Assembly (NCBI GenBank): GCA_963839285.1
Contig: CAWIUN010000013.1
Location: 1-64,000 of the forward strand
Direction: 5' to 3'
Length of the DNA stretch: 64,000 nucleotides
Origin: DASSSQ01 sp963839285
GTDB lineage: Bacteria > Actinomycetota > Thermoleophilia > Gaiellales > Gaiellaceae
The position numbers and the translations under genes were made by a program. Position 1 is the first letter of the stretch. Each line of letters starts with the position of its first letter. A model generated the notes under the pieces. The model had not been told where the DNA came from. It saw only the letters and a program-made list of their open reading frames with translations, and made no database searches. Below are positions 36,473 through 56,599 of this stretch, piece after piece.

Positions 36473-37006
36473 ATGTTCCAGTGGTACGTGATCAACACCT
36501 ACTCGGGGCACGAGAACAAGGTGAAGACCAATCTCGAGCACCGGATCGACTCGATGGGGCAGCACCGCCGCTTCCGCCGGGTCGTCGTCCCGACCGAGCA
36601 GGTGATCGAGACGAAGGACGGCCAGAAGGTGCAGACCGAGAAGCGCGTCCTGCCCGGCTACGTCCTCGTCAACATGGACCTGAACGACGACGCCTGGACG
36701 GTCGTCAAGAACACGCCCGGCGTCACCGGCTTCGTCGGCGCCGGCGCCAAGCCCGTGCCGCTCTCGCAGGGCGAGGTCGACAAGATCCTCAAGACCGGCG
36801 CGGTCGGCACGGCGGAGCGTCCGCGGACGCAGGTCGAGTTCCAGCTCGGCGAGTCCGTCAAGGTCACCTCGGGCCCGCTCTCCGACTTCGACGGCGAGAT
36901 CGTCGAGGTCAACCCCGAGCAGCAGAAGCTGAAGGTGCTCGTCGACATCTTCGAGCGCCAGGTCCCGGTCGAGCTCGGGTTCGACCAGGTCAAGAAACTC
37001 GACTAG
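36473..37006 (+). CDS. nusG: Transcription termination/antitermination factor NusG
   Basis: 177 residues. The NGN domain is WYVINTYSGHENKVKTNLEHRI ... VLPGYVLVNMDLNDDAW ... NTPGVTGFVG. The KOW domain is QLGESVKVTSGPLSDFDGEIVEVNPEQQKLKVLVDIFERQVPVELGFDQV. It binds the RNA polymerase clamp and couples to ribosomes or Rho. It lacks the long N-terminal extension seen in some Actinobacteria. Confidence 0.95.
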   Translation: MFQWYVINTYSGHENKVKTNLEHRIDSMGQHRRFRRVVVPTEQVIETKDGQKVQTEKRVLPGYVLVNMDLNDDAWTVVKNTPGVTGFVGAGAKPVPLSQGEVDKILKTGAVGTAERPRTQVEFQLGESVKVTSGPLSDFDGEIVEVNPEQQKLKVLVDIFERQVPVELGFDQVKKLD

Positions 37007-37038
37007 CAGCGCGAAGACGCTCGACCAAAGGAACGAAC

Positions 37039-37464
37039 GTGGCGAAGAAGGTTCTGACACTCATCAAGCTCCAGATCCCCGGCGGCCAGGCCAACCCGGC
37101 CCCGCCCGTCGGGCCGGCGCTCGGCCAGCACGGCGTCAACATCATGGAGTTCTGCAAGGCGTTCAACGCCGAGACGGCCGCCCAGAACGGCCGGATCATC
37201 CCGGTGGAGATCACGGTCTACGAGGACCGGTCCTTCACCTTCATCACGAAGACGCCGCCTGCCGCGGTGCTGATCAAGGAGGCGCTCTCGCTCGAGAAGG
37301 GCTCCTCCGAGCCGAACCGCTCGAAGGTCGGCCGGCTCAGCAAGGCGCAGGTGCGCTCGATCGCGGAGACGAAGATGCCCGACCTGAACGCGCGCGACCT
37401 CGACCAGGCGTCGAAGATCATCGCCGGCACGGCGCGCTCGATGGGCGTGGAGGTGGAGGTCTGA
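37039..37464 (+). CDS. rplK: 50S ribosomal protein L11
   Basis: 141 residues from GTG 37039 with AAAGGA upstream. It has KLQIPGGQANPAPPVGPALGQHGVNIMEFCKAFN, the conserved Pro-rich N-terminal domain, and the C-terminal rRNA-binding domain SKAQVRSIAETKMPDLNA with GTARSMGVEVEV. It forms the stalk base for translation-factor GTPases. The stop overlaps the rplA start (TGATGG). Confidence 0.95.
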   Translation: MAKKVLTLIKLQIPGGQANPAPPVGPALGQHGVNIMEFCKAFNAETAAQNGRIIPVEITVYEDRSFTFITKTPPAAVLIKEALSLEKGSSEPNRSKVGRLSKAQVRSIAETKMPDLNARDLDQASKIIAGTARSMGVEVEV

Positions 37465-38195
37465 TGGCCCAGCACGGCAGGCAGTACACGGACGCGCTCG
37501 CGTCCTTCTCGCGCGACGAGGTCTACTCGCCGCTGCAGGCGATCCGCGCCCTGAAGGAGATGCAGACGGCGAAGTTCGACGAGACCGTCGAGGTGCACTT
37601 CAACCTCGGCCTCAACGTCCGCCACGCCGACGAGCAGCTGCGCGGGACGCTCTCGCTCCCGAACGGCAGCGGCCGCGACGTGCGCGTCGCCGTCTTCGCG
37701 CAGGGCGAGAAGGCGAAGGAGGCCGAGGAGGCCGGCGCGGACGTCGTCGGCGCCGACGACCTCGCCAAGCGCGTCGAGGAGGGCTTCACCGACTTCGACG
37801 TCGCGATCGCGACGCCGGACATGATGGGCGTCGTCGGCCGGCTCGGCCGCGTGCTCGGCCCGCGCGGCCTGATGCCGAACCCGAAGACGGGCACCGTCAC
37901 CTTCGACGTCGGCAAGGTCGTCGGCGAGTCGAAGGCGGGCCGCCTCGAGTACCGCACCGACCGGGGCGCGAACGTGCACGTCTCGATCGGCAAGAAGTCC
38001 TTCGACGAGAAGGCGCTGCTCGAGAACTACGCGACCGTCGTCGAGGAGATCGTCCGGGTCAAGCCGGCCGCGGCCAAGGGCCGCTACATCCGCAAGATCA
38101 CGCTGACGAGCACGATGGGGCCCGGCATCCACGTCGACCCGGCCCGCACGCGCGACGTCGCGGCCGAGCTCGAGGAGGAGCTCCAGACCGCCTAG
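37464..38195 (+). CDS. rplA: 50S ribosomal protein L1
   Basis: 243 residues. The family signature GLMPNPKTGTVT is present, along with IATPDMMGVVGRLGRVLGPRG and the C-terminal TSTMGPGIHVD. It binds the L1 stalk of 23S rRNA and in many bacteria represses its own operon. It ends 155 bp before rplJ, where the L10 leader lies. Confidence 0.95.
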   Translation: MAQHGRQYTDALASFSRDEVYSPLQAIRALKEMQTAKFDETVEVHFNLGLNVRHADEQLRGTLSLPNGSGRDVRVAVFAQGEKAKEAEEAGADVVGADDLAKRVEEGFTDFDVAIATPDMMGVVGRLGRVLGPRGLMPNPKTGTVTFDVGKVVGESKAGRLEYRTDRGANVHVSIGKKSFDEKALLENYATVVEEIVRVKPAAAKGRYIRKITLTSTMGPGIHVDPARTRDVAAELEEELQTA

Positions 38196-38196
38196 G

Positions 38197-38340
38197 TTCC
38201 CGACCACCACGCTCGTCGCCGAAGACAGCTGGCAGCGCCCGGATCCGCACGACCGGACGGGGCAGAAGACCAGCCGAGGCGGTCCTCCTGACTTCCCTCT
38301 CGAGGCCCGTCTCCGGACGGGCTTTTCGATTCGAGAAGGA
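38197..38340 (+). ncRNA. Ribosomal protein L10 leader
   Basis: The 5' leader of rplJ contains the conserved pair AGACAGCTGG (about 38222) and CCAGCCGAGG (about 38270), the helix bound by L10 or L10-(L12)n. A terminator-like hairpin follows and then the Shine-Dalgarno. When L10 is in excess, its binding lowers rplJL expression. The position between rplA and rplJ is standard. Confidence 0.82.
38305..38326 (+). terminator. Intrinsic attenuator at the end of the L10 leader
   Basis: GCCCGTC and GACGGGC flank a TCCG tetraloop and are followed by TTTT. It lies 24 nt before the rplJ ATG, so premature termination here would block rplJL. Confidence 0.75.
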
Positions 38341-38349
38341 GGTGAACGA

Positions 38350-39048
38350 ATGCTGAAAGAGGACAAGGAGCGGGTCGTCGACGAGCTGACCCGACGGCTC
38401 GAGAGCACGGAGACGCTGATCGTCGCGGACTACCGCGGCCTGACGATGCCGCAGATCGACGACCTGCGCTCCGAGCTCGGCAAGCACGGCGCCCGGTTCA
38501 CGGTCGTCAAGAACACGCTGACCCGCCGCGCGGCCGAGGCCGCCGGCGCCGACGCGCTCTTGCCCCTGCTCGAGGGGCCGTCCGCGATCGCCTTCGTCGA
38601 GGCCGACGGCGACCCCGCCGCGGTCGCGAAGGCGCTGGCGGCGGCGGCGCGGGAGACCCGCGTGCTCGAGATCAAGGGCGGCGTCATGCAGGCCCGCACG
38701 ATCTCGGCCGGCGAGGTCGACGCGCTGTCGAAGCTGCCGTCGCTCGAGGTGCTCCGCGGGCAGGTCGTCGGCGCGATCATCGCGCCGCTGACCGCGATCG
38801 CGGGCCTCGTCAACGCACCGCTGCAGAACCTCTACGGGCTGATCGACGCCCGGATCCAGCAGCTCGAGGAGCAGGGCGACACGAGTGCCGCCGAGGCTCC
38901 CGCGGCCGACGAGGCGGCACCCCCCGTTGCGGCGGCGCCACCCGAGCCCGAGCCCGCCGGCGACGAGGCGGAACCCGAGCCCGAGGCCGCACCCGAGCCC
39001 GAGGCAGAGAAGACAACTGAAGACGCACCCCAGGAGGAGGAGCAGTAA
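38350..39048 (+). CDS. rplJ: 50S ribosomal protein L10
   Basis: 232 residues; GAGAAGGAGG precedes the ATG. The core (about 1-175) has TETLIVADYRGLTMPQIDDLRSEL, FTVVKNTLTRRAAE and the L12-binding C-terminal helix NLYGLIDARIQQLEEQ. A 50-residue Ala/Pro/Glu-rich acidic tail (EPEPAGDEAEPEPEAAPEPEAE) is extra compared with the usual 165-180 residues. The stop overlaps the rplL ATG. Confidence 0.93.
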   Translation: MLKEDKERVVDELTRRLESTETLIVADYRGLTMPQIDDLRSELGKHGARFTVVKNTLTRRAAEAAGADALLPLLEGPSAIAFVEADGDPAAVAKALAAAARETRVLEIKGGVMQARTISAGEVDALSKLPSLEVLRGQVVGAIIAPLTAIAGLVNAPLQNLYGLIDARIQQLEEQGDTSAAEAPAADEAAPPVAAAPPEPEPAGDEAEPEPEAAPEPEAEKTTEDAPQEEEQ

Positions 39049-39431
39049 TGGCAGCAGTCGACACCGTGTTCGAGCAGCTCGGCACGATGACCGTGCTCGA
39101 GCTGGTCGAGCTCAAGAACAAGATCGAGGAGGAGTGGGGCATCACCGCCGCCGCTCCGGTCGCGGTCGCGGCGGCGGGCGCTCCGGCGGCCGGCGGCGAC
39201 GGCGCCGCCGCCGAGGAGCAGACGGCGTTCGACGTCATGCTCACGAACGCGGGTCAGCAGAAGATCCAGGTGATCAAGGTCGTGCGCGCGATCACCGGCC
39301 TGGGCCTGAAGGAGGCCAAGGACCTGGTCGACGGCGCCCCGGCCGCGGTCAAGGAGGGCGTCGCCCGCGACGAGGCCGACTCGATCAAGGGCCAGCTCGA
39401 GGAGGCCGGCGCCGAGGTCGAGGTCAAGTAG
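39048..39431 (+). CDS. rplL: 50S ribosomal protein L7/L12
   Basis: 127 residues. The N-terminal dimer domain is TMTVLELVELKNKIEEEWGIT, an Ala/Gly-rich hinge follows, and the C-terminal factor-binding domain has QQKIQVIKVVRAITGLGLKEAKDLVDGAP. All invariant residues are in place. A strong terminator follows 30 nt later. Confidence 0.96.
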   Translation: MAAVDTVFEQLGTMTVLELVELKNKIEEEWGITAAAPVAVAAAGAPAAGGDGAAAEEQTAFDVMLTNAGQQKIQVIKVVRAITGLGLKEAKDLVDGAPAAVKEGVARDEADSIKGQLEEAGAEVEVK

Positions 39432-39460
39432 CGACCGGCCCGCCGGTCCAGCGCACGAAC

Positions 39461-39495
39461 GCGAGGGGCGCCGAGAGGCGCCCCTCGCGCTTTCG
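39461..39495 (+). terminator. Terminator after rplL
   Basis: Perfect 12-bp arms GCGAGGGGCGCC and GGCGCCCCTCGC flank a GAGA tetraloop, followed by GCTTTC. This separates rplJL from the gene at 39651 and from rpoB. Confidence 0.85.
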
Positions 39496-39650
39496 GCAGG
39501 CTCGAGCCGCCTCGCTCGTCCGGCGCCGGTCGGTGCCGTGCCGGCCAGCCCGGCGTGCGAATCCCCCGAACGGGGGCGCAGGTTCTGCCTGCCGCGGGCG
39601 TCTTATGGATGACGGAAGACCTCCCCGACTCCCCCGAAGGCAGGAACAGG

Positions 39651-40140
39651 ATGAAGCTGAAGGCACTGATGCTCGCACTCTTCGTCGCCGGACTGACGGC
39701 GTCGTATGCGCTCGCCGACAACGGCGGGCACGGCAAGGGCAAGCCGGAAGGCAAGACCGGCACGGCGACGACCGCCGTCGCCAAGGCGAAGGCCGACGCC
39801 GCGAAGAGCTGCCGGCCCCGGCTCGAGCTCGAGCTCGCCGGCACCGTCGCCTCGACGAGCGGCGACTCGCTCGCCCTGCTCGTCTCCAAGGGCGGGCCGC
39901 ACGGCGCGCAGCTGAAGGGCAAGCAGCTGACCCTCGACGTCTCGAAGGCGAAGGTCAAGGGCACCGCGGCCTCCGGCGCCCCGGTCCGCGTGCACGCCCG
40001 CGCCTGCGTCGACCTCGTCGCCGGCACGGTCACGCTCGTCGCCTCGAACGTCAGGTACGGCGGCGGCAAGGGCGACGAGGACGCACACGACCTCGACGAC
40101 CACGACCGGCGAGTCGACGACGACCACGACGACCGGCTGA
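39651..40140 (+). CDS. Secreted small protein between rplL and rpoB (late frameshift)
   Basis: ATG 39651 gives a signal peptide (MKLKALMLALFVAGLTASYA). A Gly/Lys-rich stretch follows, then a domain with LELELAGTVASTSGDSLALLVSKGG and LKGKQLTLDVSKAKVKG plus VRVHARACVDLVAGTVTLVASNV, which looks like a small beta-barrel of the OB type. In the written frame the ORF would read through a terminator. A one-base shift near 40080 yields instead a Ser/Thr-rich tail ending TTTTTTG at TGA 40138-40140. Its place between ribosomal and RNA polymerase genes is unusual. Confidence 0.7.
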
Positions 40141-40162
40141 TCCACCCCTCCCGGAAGGGCCG

Positions 40163-40195
40163 GAGGGCGCCGCGCGGCGCCCTCTGGCCTTTTTC
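40163..40195 (+). terminator. Terminator before the rpoB promoter
   Basis: GAGGGCGCC and GGCGCCCTC flank a GCGC loop, and TTTTT follows 6 nt downstream. It insulates rpoBC from upstream transcription. Confidence 0.8.
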
Positions 40196-40247
40196 GCGGT
40201 CAGCGGCTACACTCCGACCGACCCCAGCGGCCGCCCGCAGCTTTCGC

Positions 40248-40277
40248 TTGCGGTAGAGGGCCCACGTTCGCTATCTT
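40248..40277 (+). promoter_or_regulatory. Candidate rpoBC promoter
   Basis: -35 TTGCGG (40248-40253) and -10 TATCTT (40272-40277) are spaced by 18 nt and lie just after a terminator and 85 nt before the rpoB start. The leader can pair GAGGGGT (40278-40284) with ACCCCTC (40329-40335). Confidence 0.55.
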
Positions 40278-40362
40278 GAGGGGTCGCGCCGACGTTCCGC
40301 CGTTTTCGCTTGCTTCCGTACCTGTTCCACCCCTCTAGCAGAGCCAAGGGAGGCTTCTACTC

Positions 40363-44034
<3,672 letters not shown>

Positions 44035-44078
44035 GCGACCGACCCCATCACTTAGAGACCTGAAAGAGGCGTAGACAC

Positions 44079-48660
<4,582 letters not shown>

Positions 48661-48682
48661 GCCGACCGCGACGGATCGACTG

Positions 48683-48710
48683 CGAGGCCGGGCCGACGAG
48701 CCCGGCCTCG
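48683..48710 (+). terminator. Terminator after rpoC
   Basis: Perfect 11-bp arms CGAGGCCGGGC and GCCCGGCCTCG flank a 6-nt loop, 22 nt after the rpoC stop. Confidence 0.75.
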
Positions 48711-48723
48711 CGTCGTTCTCGGC

Positions 48724-48729
48724 TAGCGT
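48724..48729 (+). promoter_or_regulatory. Putative -10 box (TAGCGT) for the macro-domain gene
   Basis: TAGCGT ends 7 nt before ATG 48737, directly after the rpoC terminator. This suggests a leaderless transcript. Confidence 0.4.
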
Positions 48730-48736
48730 CCGCGGG

Positions 48737-49249
48737 ATGGAGCGGATCGCGCTGCTCGAGGGCGACATCACCCGCGTCGCCGCGGACGCGATCGTCAACG
48801 CCGCGAACCGCTCGCTGCTCGGCGGCGGCGGCGTCGACGGCGCCATCCACCGCGTCGGCGGCCCCGCGATCCTCGAGGAGTGCCGCCTGCTCGGCGGCTG
48901 CGCGACCGGCGAGGCGAAGGCGACGACGGCCGGCCGCCTCCAGGCCCGGTACGTGATCCACACGGTCGGCCCGGTCTGGCGCGGCGGCGGCGAGGGCGAG
49001 GAGCAGCTGCTCGCCTCCTGCCACCGGGCTTCGCTGCGGCTCGCCGCCGAGCTCGGCTGCCGCAGCGTCGCCTTCCCGGCGATCTCGACCGGGATCTACG
49101 GCTATCCGCTCGCGCGAGCCGCCCGGGTCGCGCTGGCGACGACCGCCGGCGAGCTCGCCGAGCTTCCCGCGCTCGAGCGCGTCCTCTTCGTCCTGCACGG
49201 AGCCGAGGCATACGCCGCGTTCGCCGAGGCCCTCCGCGACACGGCCTGA
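48737..49249 (+). CDS. Macro-domain protein (ADP-ribose/O-acetyl-ADP-ribose deacylase type)
   Basis: 170 residues, intact. It has GDITRVAADAIVNAANRSLLGGGGVDGAIHRVGG, the MacroD-type loop with catalytic Asn (VNAAN) and the Gly-rich loop. These are followed by CATGEAKATTAGRLQARYVIHTVGP and FPAISTGIYGYPLARAA, the phosphate-binding loop. MacroD enzymes remove ADP-ribose or hydrolyse O-acetyl-ADP-ribose. It stands alone between rpoC and rpsL, converging with the GGDEF gene. Confidence 0.9.
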   Translation: MERIALLEGDITRVAADAIVNAANRSLLGGGGVDGAIHRVGGPAILEECRLLGGCATGEAKATTAGRLQARYVIHTVGPVWRGGGEGEEQLLASCHRASLRLAAELGCRSVAFPAISTGIYGYPLARAARVALATTAGELAELPALERVLFVLHGAEAYAAFAEALRDTA

Positions 49250-50466
49250 CGCGACCCTCGCGCGGTCGCCCGACGGCCGTCCGCTGTCCCCTCGGGCGGC
49301 GCCCGGAGCGGCCCGCGCCGCATCGAGCCTAGCGCGTTGGCCGCGACGACGCGGCCCTTGCCGTCCTCCTTGGCCCGGTAGAGCGCCTCGTCGGCCCGCT
49401 CGAACAGGCCGGTCGGGTCGTCGCCCTGCTGCAGGCCGGCGACGCCGGCCGAGACGTCGAGTCGCCCCGCCTGGACGATCGGCCGGATCGAGACCGTCGC
49501 CTGCAGGCGCTGCGAGAGCTGCTCCGCGTCCGCGACCGACGACTCGGGCATGATCACCGCGAACTCGTCGCCGCCGATCCGGCACGGCACGTCGGCCGAG
49601 CGGACGACGGTGCGCACCCGCTCCGCGACCTCGGCCAGGACGGCGTCGCCCGCGAGATGGCCGATGCGGTCGTTGACGGCCTTGAAGTCGTCGACGTCGA
49701 AGACGATCAGCGCCAGCTGCCGGTCGTAGCGGTGCGCCCGGGCGACCTCCCGGGAGAGCAGCTCGTGGAAGTAGCGGCGGTTGTGCAGGCCCGTCAGCGC
49801 GTCGAGGTCGGCGAGCTTGCGCGCGTCGCGGAAGCGGCGGGCGTTCTCGATCGCCGGGCCGGCGCGATGGGCGAGCTCCTCCAGCTCGTGGATCGGCGTC
49901 TCGCCGAAGCGTCGGTCTGCGGCGCGCGTGTAGACCGCGAGCATCCCGAGCTGCCCCTCCTCGCTCGCGACCGGGACGGCGACCCCGCCGCGGATCAGGT
50001 CGGCCGCCTGCTCGTCTTCGGCGTGGTAGCGGTAGGAGATCTCGACCGAGCGGACCTCGCGGCCGTCGGGCGGCCCTGCGACGGCCGCGCGCTCCGCCTC
50101 CGCGGCGTCGAGACGGAGCGTCGCCGTCACCGCCGCGCTGCCGGCGTCGAGCGTCAGCACCGCGGCATCCGCGCCCTCGACCTCGTCGGCGGCGGTCAGC
50201 ACCCGCTCGACCACCTCGTCGAGGTCGATCGAGCCCGCGAGCCGGTCGAGGAAGCGGTTCCGCCGCCCATCCTCCTGCGCCCGCTCGAGCGCGCCCTGGA
50301 GCTCCCAGACCATCGCCTCCATCCGCGCCGAGAGCTCGCCGACGGCGCTCTCGACCCGGGCGTCGGCGGCGCGGCGAAGCCGCCGCAGGCTCCGCGCGAG
50401 CAGGACGAGGGCGACCGCGAGCACGGCGACGAGCGCACTCGCGCCTGCGAGCACGACGAGGGTCAT
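49102..50466 (-). CDS. GAF-GGDEF diguanylate cyclase
   Basis: ATG 50466 begins with a membrane helix (LVVLAGASALVAVLAVALVLLA). A coiled coil and a GAF domain follow (about 80-215; SIDLDEVVERVLTAADEVEGADAAVLTL), then GGDEF: LADLDALTGLHNRRYFHELL, IVFDVDDFKAVND, the active-site RIGGDEFAV and the inhibitory RxxD (RSAD) 5 residues before it. The catalytic site is complete, so it should make c-di-GMP. The frame runs to 49102, overlapping the macro-domain gene, but family proteins end near GRVVAANA. A shift there would stop at about 49329, which is the likelier end. Confidence 0.85.
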   Translation of the reverse strand: MTLVVLAGASALVAVLAVALVLLARSLRRLRRAADARVESAVGELSARMEAMVWELQGALERAQEDGRRNRFLDRLAGSIDLDEVVERVLTAADEVEGADAAVLTLDAGSAAVTATLRLDAAEAERAAVAGPPDGREVRSVEISYRYHAEDEQAADLIRGGVAVPVASEEGQLGMLAVYTRAADRRFGETPIHELEELAHRAGPAIENARRFRDARKLADLDALTGLHNRRYFHELLSREVARAHRYDRQLALIVFDVDDFKAVNDRIGHLAGDAVLAEVAERVRTVVRSADVPCRIGGDEFAVIMPESSVADAEQLSQRLQATVSIRPIVQAGRLDVSAGVAGLQQGDDPTGLFERADEALYRAKEDGKGRVVAANALGSMRRGPLRAPPEGTADGRRATARGSRQAVSRRASANAAYASAPCRTKRTRSSAGSSASSPAVVASATRAARASG

Positions 50467-50743
50467 CGCCGCATGTCCTCTCTCGTCACAGTCTCGTCTC
50501 GTGGCCGGGCCGGAGCCGATCTCACTGTAGTTGCGTGAGGTCCTGGTTACTACGACGCGAAAGCCGTAAAAGGACGTCGGCTATGATGGAGCCGACAACG
50601 GGCGCGGCGTCCGTCCGGTCGCGGCGGCGGGGCGCATCTCCCCGTTTGACGCCTGGAGCGACCTCCGGTACCATGCCGCTCCGGGTTGGCTCGAGCTTCG
50701 GCTCGGCCGGCCGTTTTTGTGTGAGCACCCATCCAGGAGTTTC
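50467..50743. other. 277-bp region upstream of rpsL
   Basis: This must hold the promoter of the long rpsL-to-spc transcription unit and, on the other strand, that of the GGDEF gene. A TATGAT sits at 50582-50587 but has no -35 at the right distance, so I do not call it. No coding ORF is convincing. Confidence 0.5.
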
Positions 50744-51114
50744 ATGCCGACCGTGAACCAGTTGATCCGCAAGGGCCGTCGCTCCAAGCCGGAGAAGACG
50801 AAGACCCCTGCGCTCGAGGGTGCGCCGCAGAAGCGGGGCGTCTGCACGCGCGTCTCGACGATGACGCCGAAGAAGCCGAACTCCGCGCTGCGCAAGGTCG
50901 CCCGCGTCCGCCTGACGAACGGCATCGAGGTCGGCTCCTACATCCCGGGCGAGGGCCACAACCTGCAGGAGCACTCGGTCGTGCTCGTCCGCGGCGGCCG
51001 CGTCAAGGACCTGCCGGGCTACCGCTACAAGGTGATCCGGGCGGCGCTCGACGCCTCCGGCGTCGCCGACCGCAAGCAGGGCCGCTCGAAGTACGGCGCC
51101 AAGAGGAGCTCGTA

Positions 51115-51115
<1 letters not shown>
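50744..51115 (+). CDS. rpsL: 30S ribosomal protein S12
   Basis: 123 residues; AGGAG 5 nt before the ATG. PTVNQLIRKGR, VCTRVSTMTPKKPNSALRKVARVRL and the loop VRGGRVKDLPGYRYKVIR carry the decoding-site residues. The two lysines whose mutation gives streptomycin resistance are wild type. It is the first gene of the str operon, and its stop overlaps rpsG. Confidence 0.96.
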
Positions 51116-51585
<470 letters not shown>

Positions 51586-51617
51586 AGCTCCGAGGAAGAA
51601 AGAGGACAGAAGCTTTC

Positions 51618-53708
<2,091 letters not shown>

Positions 53709-53730
53709 GGAAGGAGCACGGAGGAGCCAC

Positions 53731-54921
<1,191 letters not shown>

Positions 54922-54953
54922 GACGAGGACAGAGGAAGGGATAGGTAGCCCCG

Positions 54954-55262
54954 GTGGCTCAGCAGAAGATCCGCATCAAGCTCAAGGGATACGACCACCA
55001 GTCGCTCGACCGGTCGGCGGCGTCGATCGTCGAGACTGCTCAGCGCACCGGGGCCACCATCACCGGCCCCGTCCCGCTGCCCACGGAGAAGAACGTCTAC
55101 ACGGTGATCCGCTCGCCGTTCAAGGACAAGGACTCCCGTGAGCACTTCGAGATCAGGACGCACAAGCGCCTGATCGACATCCACTCGCCGACGCCGAAGA
55201 CGGTCGACTCGCTGATGCGGCTCGACCTCCCGGCCGGCGTCGACATCGAGATCAAGCTATGA
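54954..55262 (+). CDS. rpsJ: 30S ribosomal protein S10
   Basis: 102 residues from GTG. It has IRIKLKGYDHQSLDRSAASIVETA, GPVPLPTEKNVYTVIRSPF and FEIRTHKRLIDIHSPTPKTVDSLMRLDLPAGVDIEI. It also acts as NusE in antitermination. Its TGA stop is the first base triplet of a hairpin (55260-55280) and overlaps the ATG of a 30-codon ORF. Confidence 0.96.
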   Translation: MAQQKIRIKLKGYDHQSLDRSAASIVETAQRTGATITGPVPLPTEKNVYTVIRSPFKDKDSREHFEIRTHKRLIDIHSPTPKTVDSLMRLDLPAGVDIEIKL

Positions 55263-55351
55263 AATTGCTTCGCAATTTCAGAGATGAATCGAGCGCGCTT
55301 GCGCGCGCCGTGCCTTCTCGGTTTTCTGCCAAGAACGGTTCCGCATCATGA
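55259..55351 (+). other. 30-codon ORF and hairpin filling the rpsJ-rplC spacer
   Basis: ATG 55259 overlaps the rpsJ stop (CTATGA), and the ORF's TGA (55349-55351) overlaps the rplC start (ATGA). It encodes a Ser/Ala/Arg-rich 30-residue peptide (MKLLRNFRDESSALARAVPS at its start). The first 21 bases form a hairpin: arms TGAAATTGC and GCAATTTCA with loop TTC. The stretch is visibly richer in A+T than the flanking genes. Whether the peptide is made, or the ORF only carries ribosomes to rplC, is unknown. Confidence 0.5.
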
Positions 55352-55977
55352 GGGGGATCATCGGCAGAAAACTCGGCATGACCCAGGTCTTCGACGCGGA
55401 CAGCGGGAGCGTCACCCCCGTGACCGTGATCGAGGCGGGCCCGTGCCCGGTCGTGCAGGTGCGCACGCAGGAGACGGACGGCTACGAGGCCGTGCAGCTC
55501 GCCTTCGACGCGGTCGCGGAGCGGAAGCTGACGCGGCCCGAGCTCGGGCACCTGAAGAAGGCGGGCGTCGAGGGCGGCTACCGCCACCTCGTCGAGTTCC
55601 GCGGCCCGACCGAGTCGCTCGTCGGCGAGAGCGTCACCGTCGAGTCGTTCGAGCCGGGCGACAAGATCAAGGTCGCCGGGATCGGGATCGGCAAGGGCTT
55701 CCAGGGCACGATCAAGCGCCACAACTTCAAGCGCGGCCCCAAGTCGCACGGCTCGCACAACATCCGCAAGCCGGGCTCGATCGGCGCGTCGGCGACCCCG
55801 TCCCGCGTCTTCAAGGGCATCAAGATGGCCGGCCGCATGGGCGGCAAGCGGGTCACCCAGGTCGGCCTGAAGGTGCACGCGGTCGACGCCGAGCGCAACC
55901 TGCTGCTCGTCAAGGGCGCCGTCCCGGGCCCGAAGAACGGCATCGTCGAGGTCAGGGAGGACACGGGTCGTGGCTAG
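55348..55977 (+). CDS. rplC: 50S ribosomal protein L3
   Basis: 209 residues. It has IIGRKLGMTQVFDADSGSVTPVTVIEAGPCPVVQV, IGIGKGFQGTIKRHNFKRGPKSHGSHNIRKPGSIGA and RMGGKRVTQVGLKV, with the GRMGG loop and the long finger toward the peptidyl-transferase centre. No Shine-Dalgarno is visible, consistent with coupling to the upstream short ORF. It overlaps rplD by 8 nt. Confidence 0.96.
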   Translation: MRGIIGRKLGMTQVFDADSGSVTPVTVIEAGPCPVVQVRTQETDGYEAVQLAFDAVAERKLTRPELGHLKKAGVEGGYRHLVEFRGPTESLVGESVTVESFEPGDKIKVAGIGIGKGFQGTIKRHNFKRGPKSHGSHNIRKPGSIGASATPSRVFKGIKMAGRMGGKRVTQVGLKVHAVDAERNLLLVKGAVPGPKNGIVEVREDTGRG

Positions 55978-56599
55978 CGTCAAGGCGCCGCTGCTCGATG
56001 CGGCCGGCAAGAAGTCGAAGGACCTGACGCTCGAGGACGCGGTCTTCGGCGCCGAGGTGAAGGCGCACCTCGTCCACGAGGCCGTGCGCGCCGAGCAGAA
56101 CGCGCGCCGCGCCGGCACCGCCGCGACGAAGAGCCGCGGGCTCGTCTCGGGCGGCCGCTCGAAGCCGTGGCGCCAGAAGGGCACCGGCCGCGCCCGCGCC
56201 GGCACCATCCGCGCGCCGCAGTTCACGACGGGCGGCCACGCCTTCGCGAAGGTGCCGCGCTCGTTCGAGGTCAAGGTCAACCGCAAGGCGGCCAGGGCCG
56301 CCCTGCGCTCGGCGCTGGCCAGCCACGCCGGCGGGGGCACGCTCGCCGTGCTCGACGCGGGCAGCTTCGCCGAGCCGAGCACGAAGGCCGCGAAGGCCTT
56401 CGTCGACGCGTGGGGCGGGCAGACGCCGGTGCTCGTCGTCGCCGGCGCCGCCGAGGAGAACGTCGCCAGGAGCTTCCGCAACCTCGAGCGCGTCGCGGTC
56501 GTGACGCCCGAGGAGCTCGAGGTCGCCGCCGTCGTCTGGGCGCGGGCGCTGCTCGTCACCGAGGGCGCGCTCGAGCTCGTGCAGAGGAGGGCTTCCTGA
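55970..56599 (+). CDS. rplD: 50S ribosomal protein L4
   Basis: 209 residues from GTG. The exit-tunnel loop is GGRSKPWRQKGTGRARAGTIRAPQFTTGGHAFAKVPRSF, the diagnostic region and macrolide-resistance hotspot, and is here wild type in form. The globular part ends VTEGALELVQ. The stop overlaps the rplW start. Confidence 0.95.
   Translation: MASVKAPLLDAAGKKSKDLTLEDAVFGAEVKAHLVHEAVRAEQNARRAGTAATKSRGLVSGGRSKPWRQKGTGRARAGTIRAPQFTTGGHAFAKVPRSFEVKVNRKAARAALRSALASHAGGGTLAVLDAGSFAEPSTKAAKAFVDAWGGQTPVLVVAGAAEENVARSFRNLERVAVVTPEELEVAAVVWARALLVTEGALELVQRRAS

Noticed and set aside
50582..50587. TATGAT as the -10 of the str operon promoter
   Set aside because: No acceptable -35 lies 16-19 nt upstream, and a match to a 6-mer alone is weak evidence.
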